This document shows positions 55,936 to 64,000 of a stretch of 64,000 bases of DNA, piece by piece. The stretch is from Rhizobium bangladeshense (GTDB lineage Bacteria > Pseudomonadota > Alphaproteobacteria > Rhizobiales > Rhizobiaceae): NCBI RefSeq assembly GCF_001662075.1, contig NZ_LYPL01000007.1, forward strand, positions 1 through 64,000, read 5' to 3'. The translations under genes were made by a program, and so were the position numbers. Position 1 is the first letter of the stretch. The number at the start of each line of letters is the position of its first letter. Below the pieces are notes generated by a model that was given only the letters and a program-made list of their open reading frames with translations, searched no databases and had not been told where the DNA came from.

Positions 55936-56688
55936 CTAACGGCCGCCGCTCACATTGAGGATCGATCCGGTGACATAGGACGCCGAGGGTGAAAGCAGAT
56001 AGAGGATTGCATCGGCCACCTCCCCCGGCATGCCGGCGCGCTGCATCGGGACCGACGGCGCCATTTCACGCGCCCGGTCCGGCAGCCCGCCGGAAGCATG
56101 GAGATCGGTTTCGATGATGCCGGGCCTGACGGCATTGACGCGAATCCCTTCCGCCGCGACCTCGCGCGCAAGCCCGATGGTGAAGGTGTCGATCGCCGCT
56201 TTCGAGGCCGCATAATCGACGTACTGCGTCGCCGAACCGAGGACCGCCGCCATCGAGGAGACGTTGACGATGGCCCCGCCCTGCCCACTATATCGGCGCG
56301 ACATACGGCGCACGGCCTCGGCGGCGCAGAGCATCGAGCCGGTCACATTGACGCGCAGCATGCGCTCGATACGCTCGACCGACATCTCGTCGACCCGCTG
56401 CGGATAGTCGACGATGCCGGCATTGTTGACCAGTCCGTCGAGCCGTCCGAACTGACGATCAACCGCCGAAAACATCGCGGTGATATCGGCAGCATTGCCG
56501 ACATCACCCGGGATCGCCACCGCTTCGCCACCGCTTTCGGTGATCGCGGCAACGACAGCATCCGCCGCTTCGCGGTTGGCGGCGTAATTCACCCCAACAC
56601 GCCAGCCCTGACGCGCGGCAAGGCGGCAGACGGCCGCGCCGATGCCCCGGCTTCCGCCGGTCACGAGAACAACAGGTGTATCGCTCAT
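55936..56688 (-). CDS. Short-chain dehydrogenase/reductase
   Basis: A 250-residue classical SDR with TGGSRGIG, NNAG, catalytic Ser and YAASK (YVDYAASKAAIDTF), and the tail YVTGSILNVSGG. ATG 56688 (MSDTPVVLVTGG) overlaps the previous gene's stop by four bases. The glucose/ribitol-type sequence does not define a substrate. It is embedded between sucB and lpdA on the same strand. Confidence 0.85.
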   Translation of the reverse strand: MSDTPVVLVTGGSRGIGAAVCRLAARQGWRVGVNYAANREAADAVVAAITESGGEAVAIPGDVGNAADITAMFSAVDRQFGRLDGLVNNAGIVDYPQRVDEMSVERIERMLRVNVTGSMLCAAEAVRRMSRRYSGQGGAIVNVSSMAAVLGSATQYVDYAASKAAIDTFTIGLAREVAAEGIRVNAVRPGIIETDLHASGGLPDRAREMAPSVPMQRAGMPGEVADAILYLLSPSASYVTGSILNVSGGR

Positions 56689-57215
56689 GTCGCACACTCC
56701 TTGAATGTCAGCACGTCCCAAGGCGCCACCGAAGCCTTGCCCTCGCCCCAGGCGCTGGATTCGCGAATGGCGGGACCAAGACCGGGGAGCATCAGCTTTT
56801 CGGCGGCCGCAGCGCCCTCCGGCTGCAGATTGTCCATCTCGCCCTTGGCATCCATGCCATAGACGGCGCCTTGCCAGACAGTGCAGGCATCGAGATCGGC
56901 GCCCGTCACATCGCCCTCAGGACAGTTGAACATCAGGATGCCGATGGCGCGCGCCGGATCCTCCGACGGCATGACATAGCCTTCCATCACCACCGTTGTC
57001 TTGAGCGCACTGACCTTGAACTGGTTGCTGGCGGCCGCCGACGCCGAATTCAGCGGCGTGAAGCGCAATTCATAGGCACCGTCGCGATCGATATAGACGG
57101 CTTGTTCTTGCTTGCAATCGGCGCCGAAGGCGGTCACGGGAATGCCGAAAACCGCAGCGGCCGCCAATGCCGCCACACCTTTCCGGCCCGCGATGGTCCC
57201 GACCCAACCGCTCAT
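56685..57215 (-). CDS. Exported protein of unknown function
   Basis: A 176-residue protein. The signal peptide (GVAALAAAAVFGIPVTAFGA) precedes a mature part with three visible cysteines (DCKQEQAVYID; MFNCPEGD; DACTVWQG) plus Cys near the C-terminus (FKECAT), enough for two disulfides in the periplasm. I do not recognise the family. Its start overlaps the DUF4241 gene stop and its end overlaps the SDR start (ATGA both times), so the three are a coupled set. Confidence 0.75.
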   Translation of the reverse strand: MSGWVGTIAGRKGVAALAAAAVFGIPVTAFGADCKQEQAVYIDRDGAYELRFTPLNSASAAASNQFKVSALKTTVVMEGYVMPSEDPARAIGILMFNCPEGDVTGADLDACTVWQGAVYGMDAKGEMDNLQPEGAAAAEKLMLPGLGPAIRESSAWGEGKASVAPWDVLTFKECAT

Positions 57216-57961
57216 TGCAGCTTCGGCTCCCTTCGCCCGTCGGCATTCTCGATCACAGCGAAATCCGTCAGCAGCACCAGCGCGCGACCGTCCCTGTCGA
57301 GTCCCCAGAAGACCGGATAGACGCCGTCACCCCAGCCGCTCCAGAACACCGCGACATTGCCTTTCTTGCCGGCGACCGGCCGGTGCAGCGCGTAGACGCC
57401 CTTGTTGGCGTCGAGATCCGCAGCCAGCACGTCGTCGTAATAATTGATATCGGAGCCGGGCTTTTGCACCTGCACTTGCGCTTGTCGTTCGTCGATCAGA
57501 TCAAGCGTCTGCGCATCCATGTAGCAGCCGACGCCGGCGTCGACGGGGTAGCCGAAGAACTCGTCGTTCTTCAGCGTCGCCGGATCTTGTCCGGGCAGGA
57601 CAGCAAGCTCCCAATGATCCGGCTTACCCTCGGCAAACCGCATGCTGGCGGCGGCGATCCGCCCGAACGCCTGGTAGAGCGTCACCGGATAGTCGCCCGG
57701 TGCAACCGTTCGTGCGAGTGCCGGCCGATCGGGCTGGGCGAGGGGATCGGCGGCGACGATGCGTCCCGAGGTCAGTTCGACATTACCCATACGGATCACG
57801 CCGATCGACCGTCCGGAAAGCTCGGCGTCACTGAGCGTCACCAGCTCGAAATTGCTGCTGGCCCTGCTAACGTCCCAACCGGCCGCCAATGCAGAAGCCG
57901 GGGCATGCACGGCAGCAGCGCAAAGAACAAGGCGCGCCGCTCGCATGATCCGGTTCCGCAT
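57212..57961 (-). CDS. Exported DUF4241-domain protein
   Basis: A 249-residue protein with a signal peptide ending ALAAG. The mature domain has GNVELTSGRIVAADPL, PGDYPVTLYQAF, FFGYPVDAGVGCYMD and VFWGLDRDGRALVLLTDF, matching DUF4241 proteins, whose function is unknown. It starts 11 bp after the sucB stop and overlaps the exported-protein gene. An extracytoplasmic protein of this kind inside a TCA-cycle operon is unexpected. Confidence 0.75.
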   Translation of the reverse strand: MRNRIMRAARLVLCAAAVHAPASALAAGWDVSRASSNFELVTLSDAELSGRSIGVIRMGNVELTSGRIVAADPLAQPDRPALARTVAPGDYPVTLYQAFGRIAAASMRFAEGKPDHWELAVLPGQDPATLKNDEFFGYPVDAGVGCYMDAQTLDLIDERQAQVQVQKPGSDINYYDDVLAADLDANKGVYALHRPVAGKKGNVAVFWSGWGDGVYPVFWGLDRDGRALVLLTDFAVIENADGRREPKLQ

Positions 57962-57972
57962 GGAAAAGCTCC

Positions 57973-59235
57973 TTAGAGATCGAGAACCAGGCGCTCCGGA
58001 TCTTCCAGGCTTTCCTTGACGCGCACGAGGAAGGTGACCGCTTCCTTGCCATCGACGATGCGGTGATCGTAGGAAAGCGCCAGATACATCATCGGACGGA
58101 TGACCACCTGGCCGCCGATTGCAACCGGCCGCTCCTGGATCTTGTGCATGCCGAGAATGCCGGACTGCGGTGCGTTGAGGATCGGCGAGGACATCAGCGA
58201 GCCGTAAACGCCGCCATTGGTGATGGTGAAGGTGCCGCCCTGCATGTCGGCCATGGAGAGCGAGCCGTCACGGGCGGCCTTGGCAAGACGGCCGAGGTCC
58301 TTCTCGATCTCGGCGATCGACATCTGGTCGGCGTCGCGGATGACGGGAACGACGAGGCCCTTATCGGTGCCGACGGCCATGCCGACATGGCAGTAGTTCT
58401 TGTAGATGACGTCAGTGCCGTCGATCTCGGCATTGACCGCCGGCAGTTCCTTCAGCGCATGCGTCACCGCCTTGGTGAAGAAGCCCATGAAGCCGAGCTT
58501 TACGCCGTGCTTCTTCTCGAAAATGTCCTTGTACTTGTTGCGCAGGTCCATGACCGCCTTCATGTCCACCTCGTTATAGGTGGTGAGCATGGCGGCGGTG
58601 TTCTGCGCATCCTTGAGACGCTTGGCGATCGTCTGGCGCAGGCGCGTCATCTTCACGCGCTCTTCGCGCGAAGCGTCCTCGACCGTCGACGGGCCGCGCG
58701 CCGCGGCGGGCGCTGCCGCCGGGGCGGCGGGAGCGGAAATGCCCTTGGCGACGGCGGCAATGACATCACCCTTCAGCACCTGGCCGCGCTTGCCGCTGCC
58801 GTCGATCTGGTCGGCGGAGAGATTGCTTTCGGCCAGCATCTTGGCAGCCGCCGGGGCCGGCGGCATGGTGGAGACGGAAGCGCTCGACGACGCTGCAGCC
58901 GCAGCGGCGACCGGTGCCGGCTGAGCAGGAGCGGCCGGCGCTGGCTGGGCAGGAGCGGCGGCCGGTGCGGCAGCAGCCGGCGCGGCGGCAGCGACGGCAC
59001 CTTCGGCGATCTGGCCGAGCAGCGCGCCGAGGCCGACGGTTTCGCCGGCGGCAGCGACGATTTCCGAAAGCGTGCCGGAGACGGGTGCCGGAACTTCGAT
59101 GGTCACCTTGTCGGTTTCAAGCTCGAGAATCGGCTCGTCGGCCTTGATGGCGTCGCCGACCTTCTTGAACCAGGTGCCGACGGTTGCCTCGCTGACGGAT
59201 TCACCGAGAGTTGGAACGCGGATTTCTGTGGCCAT
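57973..59235 (-). CDS. sucB: 2-oxoglutarate dehydrogenase E2, dihydrolipoamide succinyltransferase
   Basis: A 420-residue E2 protein. The lipoyl domain has the modified Lys43 in [10 protein letters not shown] long Ala/Pro linker (about residues 80-120) leads to the E3-binding domain ([28 protein letters not shown]). The catalytic domain ends with [12 protein letters not shown], containing the active His and Asp. It passes the succinyl group from SucA to CoA. Confidence 0.95.
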   Translation of the reverse strand: MATEIRVPTLGESVSEATVGTWFKKVGDAIKADEPILELETDKVTIEVPAPVSGTLSEIVAAAGETVGLGALLGQIAEGAVAAAAPAAAAPAAAPAQPAPAAPAQPAPVAAAAAASSSASVSTMPPAPAAAKMLAESNLSADQIDGSGKRGQVLKGDVIAAVAKGISAPAAPAAAPAAARGPSTVEDASREERVKMTRLRQTIAKRLKDAQNTAAMLTTYNEVDMKAVMDLRNKYKDIFEKKHGVKLGFMGFFTKAVTHALKELPAVNAEIDGTDVIYKNYCHVGMAVGTDKGLVVPVIRDADQMSIAEIEKDLGRLAKAARDGSLSMADMQGGTFTITNGGVYGSLMSSPILNAPQSGILGMHKIQERPVAIGGQVVIRPMMYLALSYDHRIVDGKEAVTFLVRVKESLEDPERLVLDL

Positions 59236-59276
59236 TGTTCAGATCCTGATTTCGTGTGTGTTCGTTTTTAAGCGTT

Positions 59277-59585
59277 TCAGACGGCGGGCGGCCGCAAGAT
59301 GATCGAGGGCATCGGCAGGATATCGAAACGGAAACCGAAACCGGAGGTGATGATCGGGTCGCCGTCGGCAAGAGCCTGCGCCGCCGTCCGATCCTCGACT
59401 TCGACGACCGCCATGCCGAAGGCGCCTTCGCCCTCGAACACGGGACCGACGGCAATTGCCGATCCCGCAAAGGCCTGACGATGCCAGTATTCGACATGAC
59501 GCTTCATCGCCGCCATTTCCTCCGCCGTCCCGTCATGCGGGAAAGTGGGGCGCGGCGGCAGCAGTCTCAGAAAGAAGTAAGCCAT
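59277..59585 (-). CDS. YciI-family protein
   Basis: A 102-residue ferredoxin-like-fold protein. It has the family pattern of an N-terminal beta strand (AYFFLRLLPPRPTF), a central His (MKRHVEYWHRQAF), GPVFEGEGAFGMAVVEVED and ALADGDPIITSGFGFRFDI. YciI-like proteins may be small hydrolases or dehalogenases with a conserved His-Asp pair; activity here is unknown. It sits between sucA (15 bp) and sucB (41 bp), so it is co-transcribed. Confidence 0.8.
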   Translation of the reverse strand: MAYFFLRLLPPRPTFPHDGTAEEMAAMKRHVEYWHRQAFAGSAIAVGPVFEGEGAFGMAVVEVEDRTAAQALADGDPIITSGFGFRFDILPMPSIILRPPAV

Positions 59586-59600
59586 CGCGCCCCCCTTGAT

Positions 59601-62585
59601 TTAACCGCCCAAGGCATCCTCGAGGAATGCGGCGAGCTGTGACAGATGCTTCGACATCAGGCCGGTCGCCGGCGAAGCGGCGGCCGGACGGCCGGTATAG
59701 CGGACGCGCTGGTACTTCGCATCGATATGGGCAAGCACCCATTCGAGGAAGGGGTCGATGAACGACCATGCGCCCATATTTTTCGGTTCTTCCTGGCACC
59801 ACACCATTTCGGCGTTGCGGAAGCGCGACAGCTCGTTGATGAGCGCCTTTGCCGGGAACGGATAAAGCTGTTCGACGCGCAGCAGGTAGATGTCGTCGAT
59901 ACCGCGCTTTTCACGCTCTTCGAGAAGATCGTAATAGACCTTGCCGGAGCACATGACGACGCGGCGGATCTTGTTGTCCTTCTGCAGCTTGATCGGGCCG
60001 TCCTTGATCACTTCCGCATCGTCCCAGAGCAGGCGATGGAAAGCCGATTCGCCGGCCAGTTCGGCCAGCGTCGAAACCGCACGCTTGTGGCGCAGCAGCG
60101 ACTTCGGCGTCATCAGGATCAGCGGCTTGCGGAAGTCGCGCTTCAGCTGCCGGCGCAGGATGTGGAAGTAGTTCGCCGGCGTCGTGACATTGGCGACCTG
60201 CATATTGTCTTCCGCGCAGAGCTGCAGGAAGCGCTCCAGGCGGGCCGAGGAGTGCTCCGGACCCTGGCCCTCATAGCCGTGCGGCAACAGGCAGACGAGG
60301 CCCGACATGCGCAGCCACTTGCGTTCGCCGGACGAGATGAACTGGTCGAAGACCACCTGCGCGCCGTTGGCGAAATCGCCGAACTGCGCTTCCCAGAGCG
60401 TCAACGCATTCGGACGTGCAAGCGAATAGCCGTACTCGAAACCGAGCACCGCCTCTTCCGAAAGCATCGAGTTGATGACTTCGTAGCGCGCCTGCGTCGG
60501 CGAAAGATTGGCGAGCGGAATGTAACGTTCCTCGGTCTCCTGATCGTAGAGAACCGAGTGGCGCTGCGAGAAGGTGCCGCGCTCGCAATCCTGGCCGGAC
60601 AGGCGGATCTTGTGGCCTTCGAGGCAGAGCGCGCCGAAGGAGAGCGCTTCTGCCATCGCCCAGTCGATGCCCTCGCCGGTGGCGATCATGTTGGCCCGGT
60701 TTTCCATGAAGCGCTGGATTGTGCGGTGTGCGTTGAAGCCTGCCGGGATCTCCGAGAGCTTGCGGCCGATCTCCTTCAGCGTCTTCATCGGCACTGCGGT
60801 TTTGCCGCGACGCTGCTCGTCGGCATTGTCGGCGGTGCGCAGGCCCGACCACTCGCCGTCCAGCCAGTCGGCCTTGTTCGGCTTGTAGCTCTGGCCGGCC
60901 TCGAACTCCTGCTCGAGATGCGCGCGCCAGTCGGCCTTCATCTTTTCGACTTCGCCATCCGTGAGCAGGCCTTCGCGAACCAGGCGCTCTGCATAAAGCT
61001 GCAGCACCGTCTTGTGGCCACGGATGACCTTGTACATCTTCGGCTGGGTGAAGGACGGCTCATCGCCCTCATTGTGGCCGTAGCGGCGATAGCAGAACAT
61101 GTCGACCACAACCGGCTTGTGGAACTTCATGCGGAATTCGGTCGCAATCTTGGCGGCGTAGACCACGGCTTCCGGGTCGTCGCCATTAACGTGCAGGATC
61201 GGCGCCTCGATCATCTTGGCGACGTCCGACGGATAGGGCGAGGAACGCGAAAAGGCCGGGTTCGTGGTGAAGCCGATCTGGTTGTTGATGATGACGTGCA
61301 TGGTCCCGGCGACGCGGTGGCCGCGCAGACCCGACAGACCGAGAATTTCGGCAATGACGCCCTGGCCGGCGAACGCCGCGTCGCCGTGGATCAGCAGCGG
61401 CAGCACCTTGGAGCGTTCGGACAGCGGAATGATATCGCCTTCCCATACCGTCGCGCTCATGTCCTGCTTCGCGCGAGCCTTGCCCATGACGACAGGGTCG
61501 ACGATTTCGAGATGCGACGGATTTGCCGTCAGCGAGACGTGCACCTTGTTGCCGTCGAATTCGCGGTCGGAGGACGCGCCCAGATGGTACTTCACGTCGC
61601 CGGAACCTTCGACTTCGTCGGGCGCATAGGAACCGCCCTTGAACTCGTGGAAGATGGCGCGATGCGGCTTGCCCATCACCTGGGAGAGCACGTTCAGACG
61701 GCCGCGATGGGCCATGCCGAACACCGCTTCCTTGAGGCCGAGATGGCCGCCGCGCTTCAGGATCTGTTCCAGCGCGGGGATCAGCGATTCGCCGCCATCG
61801 AGACCGAAGCGCTTGGTGCCCTTGAACTTGACGTCGAGGAACTGCTCGTAACCTTCGGCTTCGATGAGCTTGGCAAGGATCGCCTTCTTGCCTTCGGCGG
61901 AGAAGGCCACGCCCTTGTCGGGACCTTCGATGCGCTCCTGTATCCAGGCTTTCTCCTCCGGATTGGAGATATGCATGAACTCGACGCCGAGCGTCGAGCA
62001 GTAGGTGCGCTCGAGGATCTCGATCATCTCGCGGATGGTCGCGTATTCCAGGCCGAGCACATTGTCGATGAAGATCTTGCGGTCGTAATCGGCTGATGTG
62101 AAGCCGTAATTTTCCGGCGACAGCTCACGATAGTCGTCGACGGTAGCGGCGATGCCGAGCGGATCGAGCTTGGCGTGCAGATGGCCACGCATGCGATAGG
62201 CGCGGATCATCATGATGGCGCGCACCGAATCGCGGGTCGCCTGCAGCACGTCGGTGGTATCGGCGGGCTTGCCGGCGGCTTCGGCCTTCGCCTTCACCTT
62301 GGTTTCGATCGCCTTCTCGACGATGCCCCAATTGCCGTCGAGCGCCGACACCAGATCGCCGCCGGCGGCCAGCGGCCAGTTCTTCTTGCGCCAGGAAGCT
62401 CCCTTGGCCGCCTTCTTCACATCGGCAGGATCGTCTTCCAGTGCCTTGAAGAAGGCACGCCACTGGTCGTCGACCGATGCCGGATCCTCTTCGTAGCGCG
62501 CATAGAGCTGCTCGATATAGGCCGCGTTGGCGCCATCCAGAAACGAGGTGATCTGAAACTGCTCGTTGGCTTCTTGCCGTGCCAT
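59601..62585 (-). CDS. sucA: 2-oxoglutarate dehydrogenase E1 component
   Basis: A 994-residue thiamine-diphosphate enzyme that decarboxylates 2-oxoglutarate. The N-terminal E2-contact segment NAAYIEQLYARYEEDP, the ThDP site (GDAAFAGQGVIAEIL ... NNQIGFTT) and the transketolase-like half (GYEGQGPEHSSARLERFLQL; WCQEEPKNMGAW) are complete. The start ATG 62585 (MARQEANEQFQ) is supported by the family N-terminus. AGGAGG lies 26 bases upstream, with a hairpin between that brings it to normal spacing. Confidence 0.95.
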   Translation of the reverse strand: MARQEANEQFQITSFLDGANAAYIEQLYARYEEDPASVDDQWRAFFKALEDDPADVKKAAKGASWRKKNWPLAAGGDLVSALDGNWGIVEKAIETKVKAKAEAAGKPADTTDVLQATRDSVRAIMMIRAYRMRGHLHAKLDPLGIAATVDDYRELSPENYGFTSADYDRKIFIDNVLGLEYATIREMIEILERTYCSTLGVEFMHISNPEEKAWIQERIEGPDKGVAFSAEGKKAILAKLIEAEGYEQFLDVKFKGTKRFGLDGGESLIPALEQILKRGGHLGLKEAVFGMAHRGRLNVLSQVMGKPHRAIFHEFKGGSYAPDEVEGSGDVKYHLGASSDREFDGNKVHVSLTANPSHLEIVDPVVMGKARAKQDMSATVWEGDIIPLSERSKVLPLLIHGDAAFAGQGVIAEILGLSGLRGHRVAGTMHVIINNQIGFTTNPAFSRSSPYPSDVAKMIEAPILHVNGDDPEAVVYAAKIATEFRMKFHKPVVVDMFCYRRYGHNEGDEPSFTQPKMYKVIRGHKTVLQLYAERLVREGLLTDGEVEKMKADWRAHLEQEFEAGQSYKPNKADWLDGEWSGLRTADNADEQRRGKTAVPMKTLKEIGRKLSEIPAGFNAHRTIQRFMENRANMIATGEGIDWAMAEALSFGALCLEGHKIRLSGQDCERGTFSQRHSVLYDQETEERYIPLANLSPTQARYEVINSMLSEEAVLGFEYGYSLARPNALTLWEAQFGDFANGAQVVFDQFISSGERKWLRMSGLVCLLPHGYEGQGPEHSSARLERFLQLCAEDNMQVANVTTPANYFHILRRQLKRDFRKPLILMTPKSLLRHKRAVSTLAELAGESAFHRLLWDDAEVIKDGPIKLQKDNKIRRVVMCSGKVYYDLLEEREKRGIDDIYLLRVEQLYPFPAKALINELSRFRNAEMVWCQEEPKNMGAWSFIDPFLEWVLAHIDAKYQRVRYTGRPAAASPATGLMSKHLSQLAAFLEDALGG

Positions 62586-62616
62586 GGTGATATGCGGACG
62601 CTTCCGTCCGCCTCCT
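62586..62616 (-). promoter_or_regulatory. Shine-Dalgarno and bridging hairpin before sucA
   Basis: On the minus strand AGGAGG (62616-62611) is followed by stem GCGGACG, loop GAAG and stem CGTCCGC (62611-62594), then ATATCACC and the sucA ATG. Linear spacing is 26 bases; folding the hairpin leaves eight. The first stem base overlaps the last G of the ribosome site. Confidence 0.6.
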
Positions 62617-62705
62617 GACTTTGATGAATTTGCCGGCTTCGTCACCGGCTGCCGCATTCCGATTGCCGCCTATCCGCGGCGCATCTGCTGGTCTCGTACA
62701 GTCAC

Positions 62706-62742
62706 ACCGGGCGGAAACGCAGATGCCGTTCTTCCGCCCGGT
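62706..62742 (-). promoter_or_regulatory. Perfect 11-bp hairpin after sucD
   Basis: ACCGGGCGGAA pairs perfectly with TTCCGCCCGGT around 15 bases, starting 13 bases after the sucD stop. There is no T run, so it is more likely a processing or mRNA-stability element separating sucCD from sucA than a terminator. Confidence 0.6.
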
Positions 62743-62755
62743 CTATATGGCTGGC

Positions 62756-63658
62756 TTAGCCCTTGAGGACTTCAACCAAGGTCTTGCCCAGACGGGCCGG
62801 AGACGGCGAGACGCGAATGCCTGCCGATTCCATCGCCGCGATCTTCGATTCCGCATCGCCCTTGCCGCCGGATACCACGGCGCCGGCATGGCCCATGGTG
62901 CGGCCCTTCGGCGCCGTGCGGCCGGCGATGAAGCCGGCCATCGGCTTCTTGCGGCCCTTCTTGGCTTCGTCCTTGAGGAACTGCGCAGCGTCTTCTTCTG
63001 CCGAGCCGCCGATCTCACCGATCATGATGATCGACTGCGTGGCTTCGTCGGCCAGGAACATTTCCAAGACGTCGATGAACTCTGTGCCCTTGACCGGGTC
63101 GCCGCCGATGCCGACAGCCGTCGTCTGGCCAAGGCCTTCGTTGGAGGTCTGGAAGACGGCTTCATAGGTCAGCGTGCCCGAGCGAGAGACGATGCCGACC
63201 GAACCCTTGCGGAAGATCGAACCCGGCATGATGCCGATCTTGCATTCTTCCGGCGTCAGAATACCCGGGCAGTTGGGGCCGAGCAGGCGCGACTTGGAGC
63301 GGTCGAGGCGCGCTTTGACGCGCACCATGTCCATGACCGGGATGCCTTCGGTGATGCAGGTGATGAACGGGATTTCGGCGTCGATCGCCTCGATGATGGC
63401 GTCGGCCGCACCAGCCGGCGGAACGTAGATAACGGTCGCGTCTGCGCCGGTCTTTTCCTTGCCTTCGGCAACGGTTGCGAAGATCGGCAGGTTTTCACCC
63501 TTCGATCCGGTCCAGGTTTCGCCGCCCTTCTTCGGGTGGATGCCGCCGACCATCTGCGTGCCGTAATAGGCAAGCGCCTGTTCGGTGTGGAAGGTTCCGG
63601 TCTTGCCGGTCAGACCCTGAACGAGGATCTTGGTGTCTTTATTGACGAGAATAGACAT
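62756..63658 (-). CDS. sucD: Succinyl-CoA synthetase alpha subunit
   Basis: A 300-residue subunit. The CoA-binding Rossmann domain ([34 protein letters not shown]) and the ligase domain with [14 protein letters not shown] and [10 protein letters not shown] are present. The phosphorylated active-site histidine lies in [10 protein letters not shown]. With SucC it interconverts succinyl-CoA and succinate with ATP or GTP formation. It follows sucC by 18 bp. Confidence 0.95.
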   Translation of the reverse strand: MSILVNKDTKILVQGLTGKTGTFHTEQALAYYGTQMVGGIHPKKGGETWTGSKGENLPIFATVAEGKEKTGADATVIYVPPAGAADAIIEAIDAEIPFITCITEGIPVMDMVRVKARLDRSKSRLLGPNCPGILTPEECKIGIMPGSIFRKGSVGIVSRSGTLTYEAVFQTSNEGLGQTTAVGIGGDPVKGTEFIDVLEMFLADEATQSIIMIGEIGGSAEEDAAQFLKDEAKKGRKKPMAGFIAGRTAPKGRTMGHAGAVVSGGKGDAESKIAAMESAGIRVSPSPARLGKTLVEVLKG

Positions 63659-63676
63659 TCTTTCCGATCCTTCAAA

Positions 63677-64000
<324 letters not shown>

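Noticed and set aside
59646..62096. Open frame of 816 codons opposite sucA
   Set aside because: Antisense shadow of a well conserved housekeeping gene; no start signal or domain.

Overview
The window looks like chromosome of a Rhizobium species, most likely of the R. leguminosarum / R. etli group. The reasons are high GC with strong third-position bias, the priA-atpHAGDC and sucCDA-sucB-lpd neighbourhoods, an fdsGBA-fdhD-fdsD formate dehydrogenase operon, and palindromic intergenic repeats of the kind common in Rhizobiaceae. This assignment rests on recognising gene order and proteins, not on a database search.

Layout. 1-9.3 kb: 5' end of hemA, a glycine-zipper lipoprotein, and the tamA-tamB outer-membrane assembly pair; TamB carries eight 107-residue tandem repeats. 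9.4-12.8 kb: an Lrp/AsnC regulator divergent from arginase and ornithine aminotransferase, then cheW. 13-22.1 kb: an oxalate/formate-type MFS carrier, the NAD-linked formate dehydrogenase operon and its LysR regulator. 22.1-24.2 kb: ArsR-type regulator, SDR oxidoreductase and SoxR, with a SoxR-type promoter firing away from soxR into a short terminator-ended transcript. 24.3-27.3 kb: TPP riboswitch and a thiamine-precursor ABC transporter. 27.4-29.5 kb: a membrane acyltransferase and a priming sugar transferase. 29.7-34.9 kb: the F1 ATP synthase operon, with a small CxxC protein between atpD and atpC. 35-42.7 kb: core genes (priA, xerC, TraB/GumN-like) plus a DapA-like lyase, an acyltransferase and a GNAT gene broken by an in-frame stop.

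42.8-54.1 kb is the most accessory-looking part and the best candidate for an undescribed system. It holds two divergent transcription units around one GntR regulator: a CUT1 sugar ABC transporter, four different enolase-superfamily acid-sugar dehydratase homologues, and an RraA-fold protein that keeps the D-X20-R-D aldolase motif. A plausible scheme is import of a sugar acid or oligomer, dehydration to 2-keto-3-deoxy acids, then retro-aldol cleavage to pyruvate plus an aldehyde. The substrate cannot be read from sequence. The block sits between housekeeping genes, which suggests insertion of a catabolic cassette.

54.2-64 kb is the TCA-cycle cluster on the minus strand (sucC, sucD, sucA, yciI-like, sucB, DUF4241, exported protein, SDR, LysE remnant, lpdA). 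Products of this cluster (2-oxoglutarate dehydrogenase complex, succinyl-CoA synthetase) together with the ATP synthase make up the energy core of the window. No rRNA, tRNA, insertion sequence, integrase other than XerC, or CRISPR array was seen.
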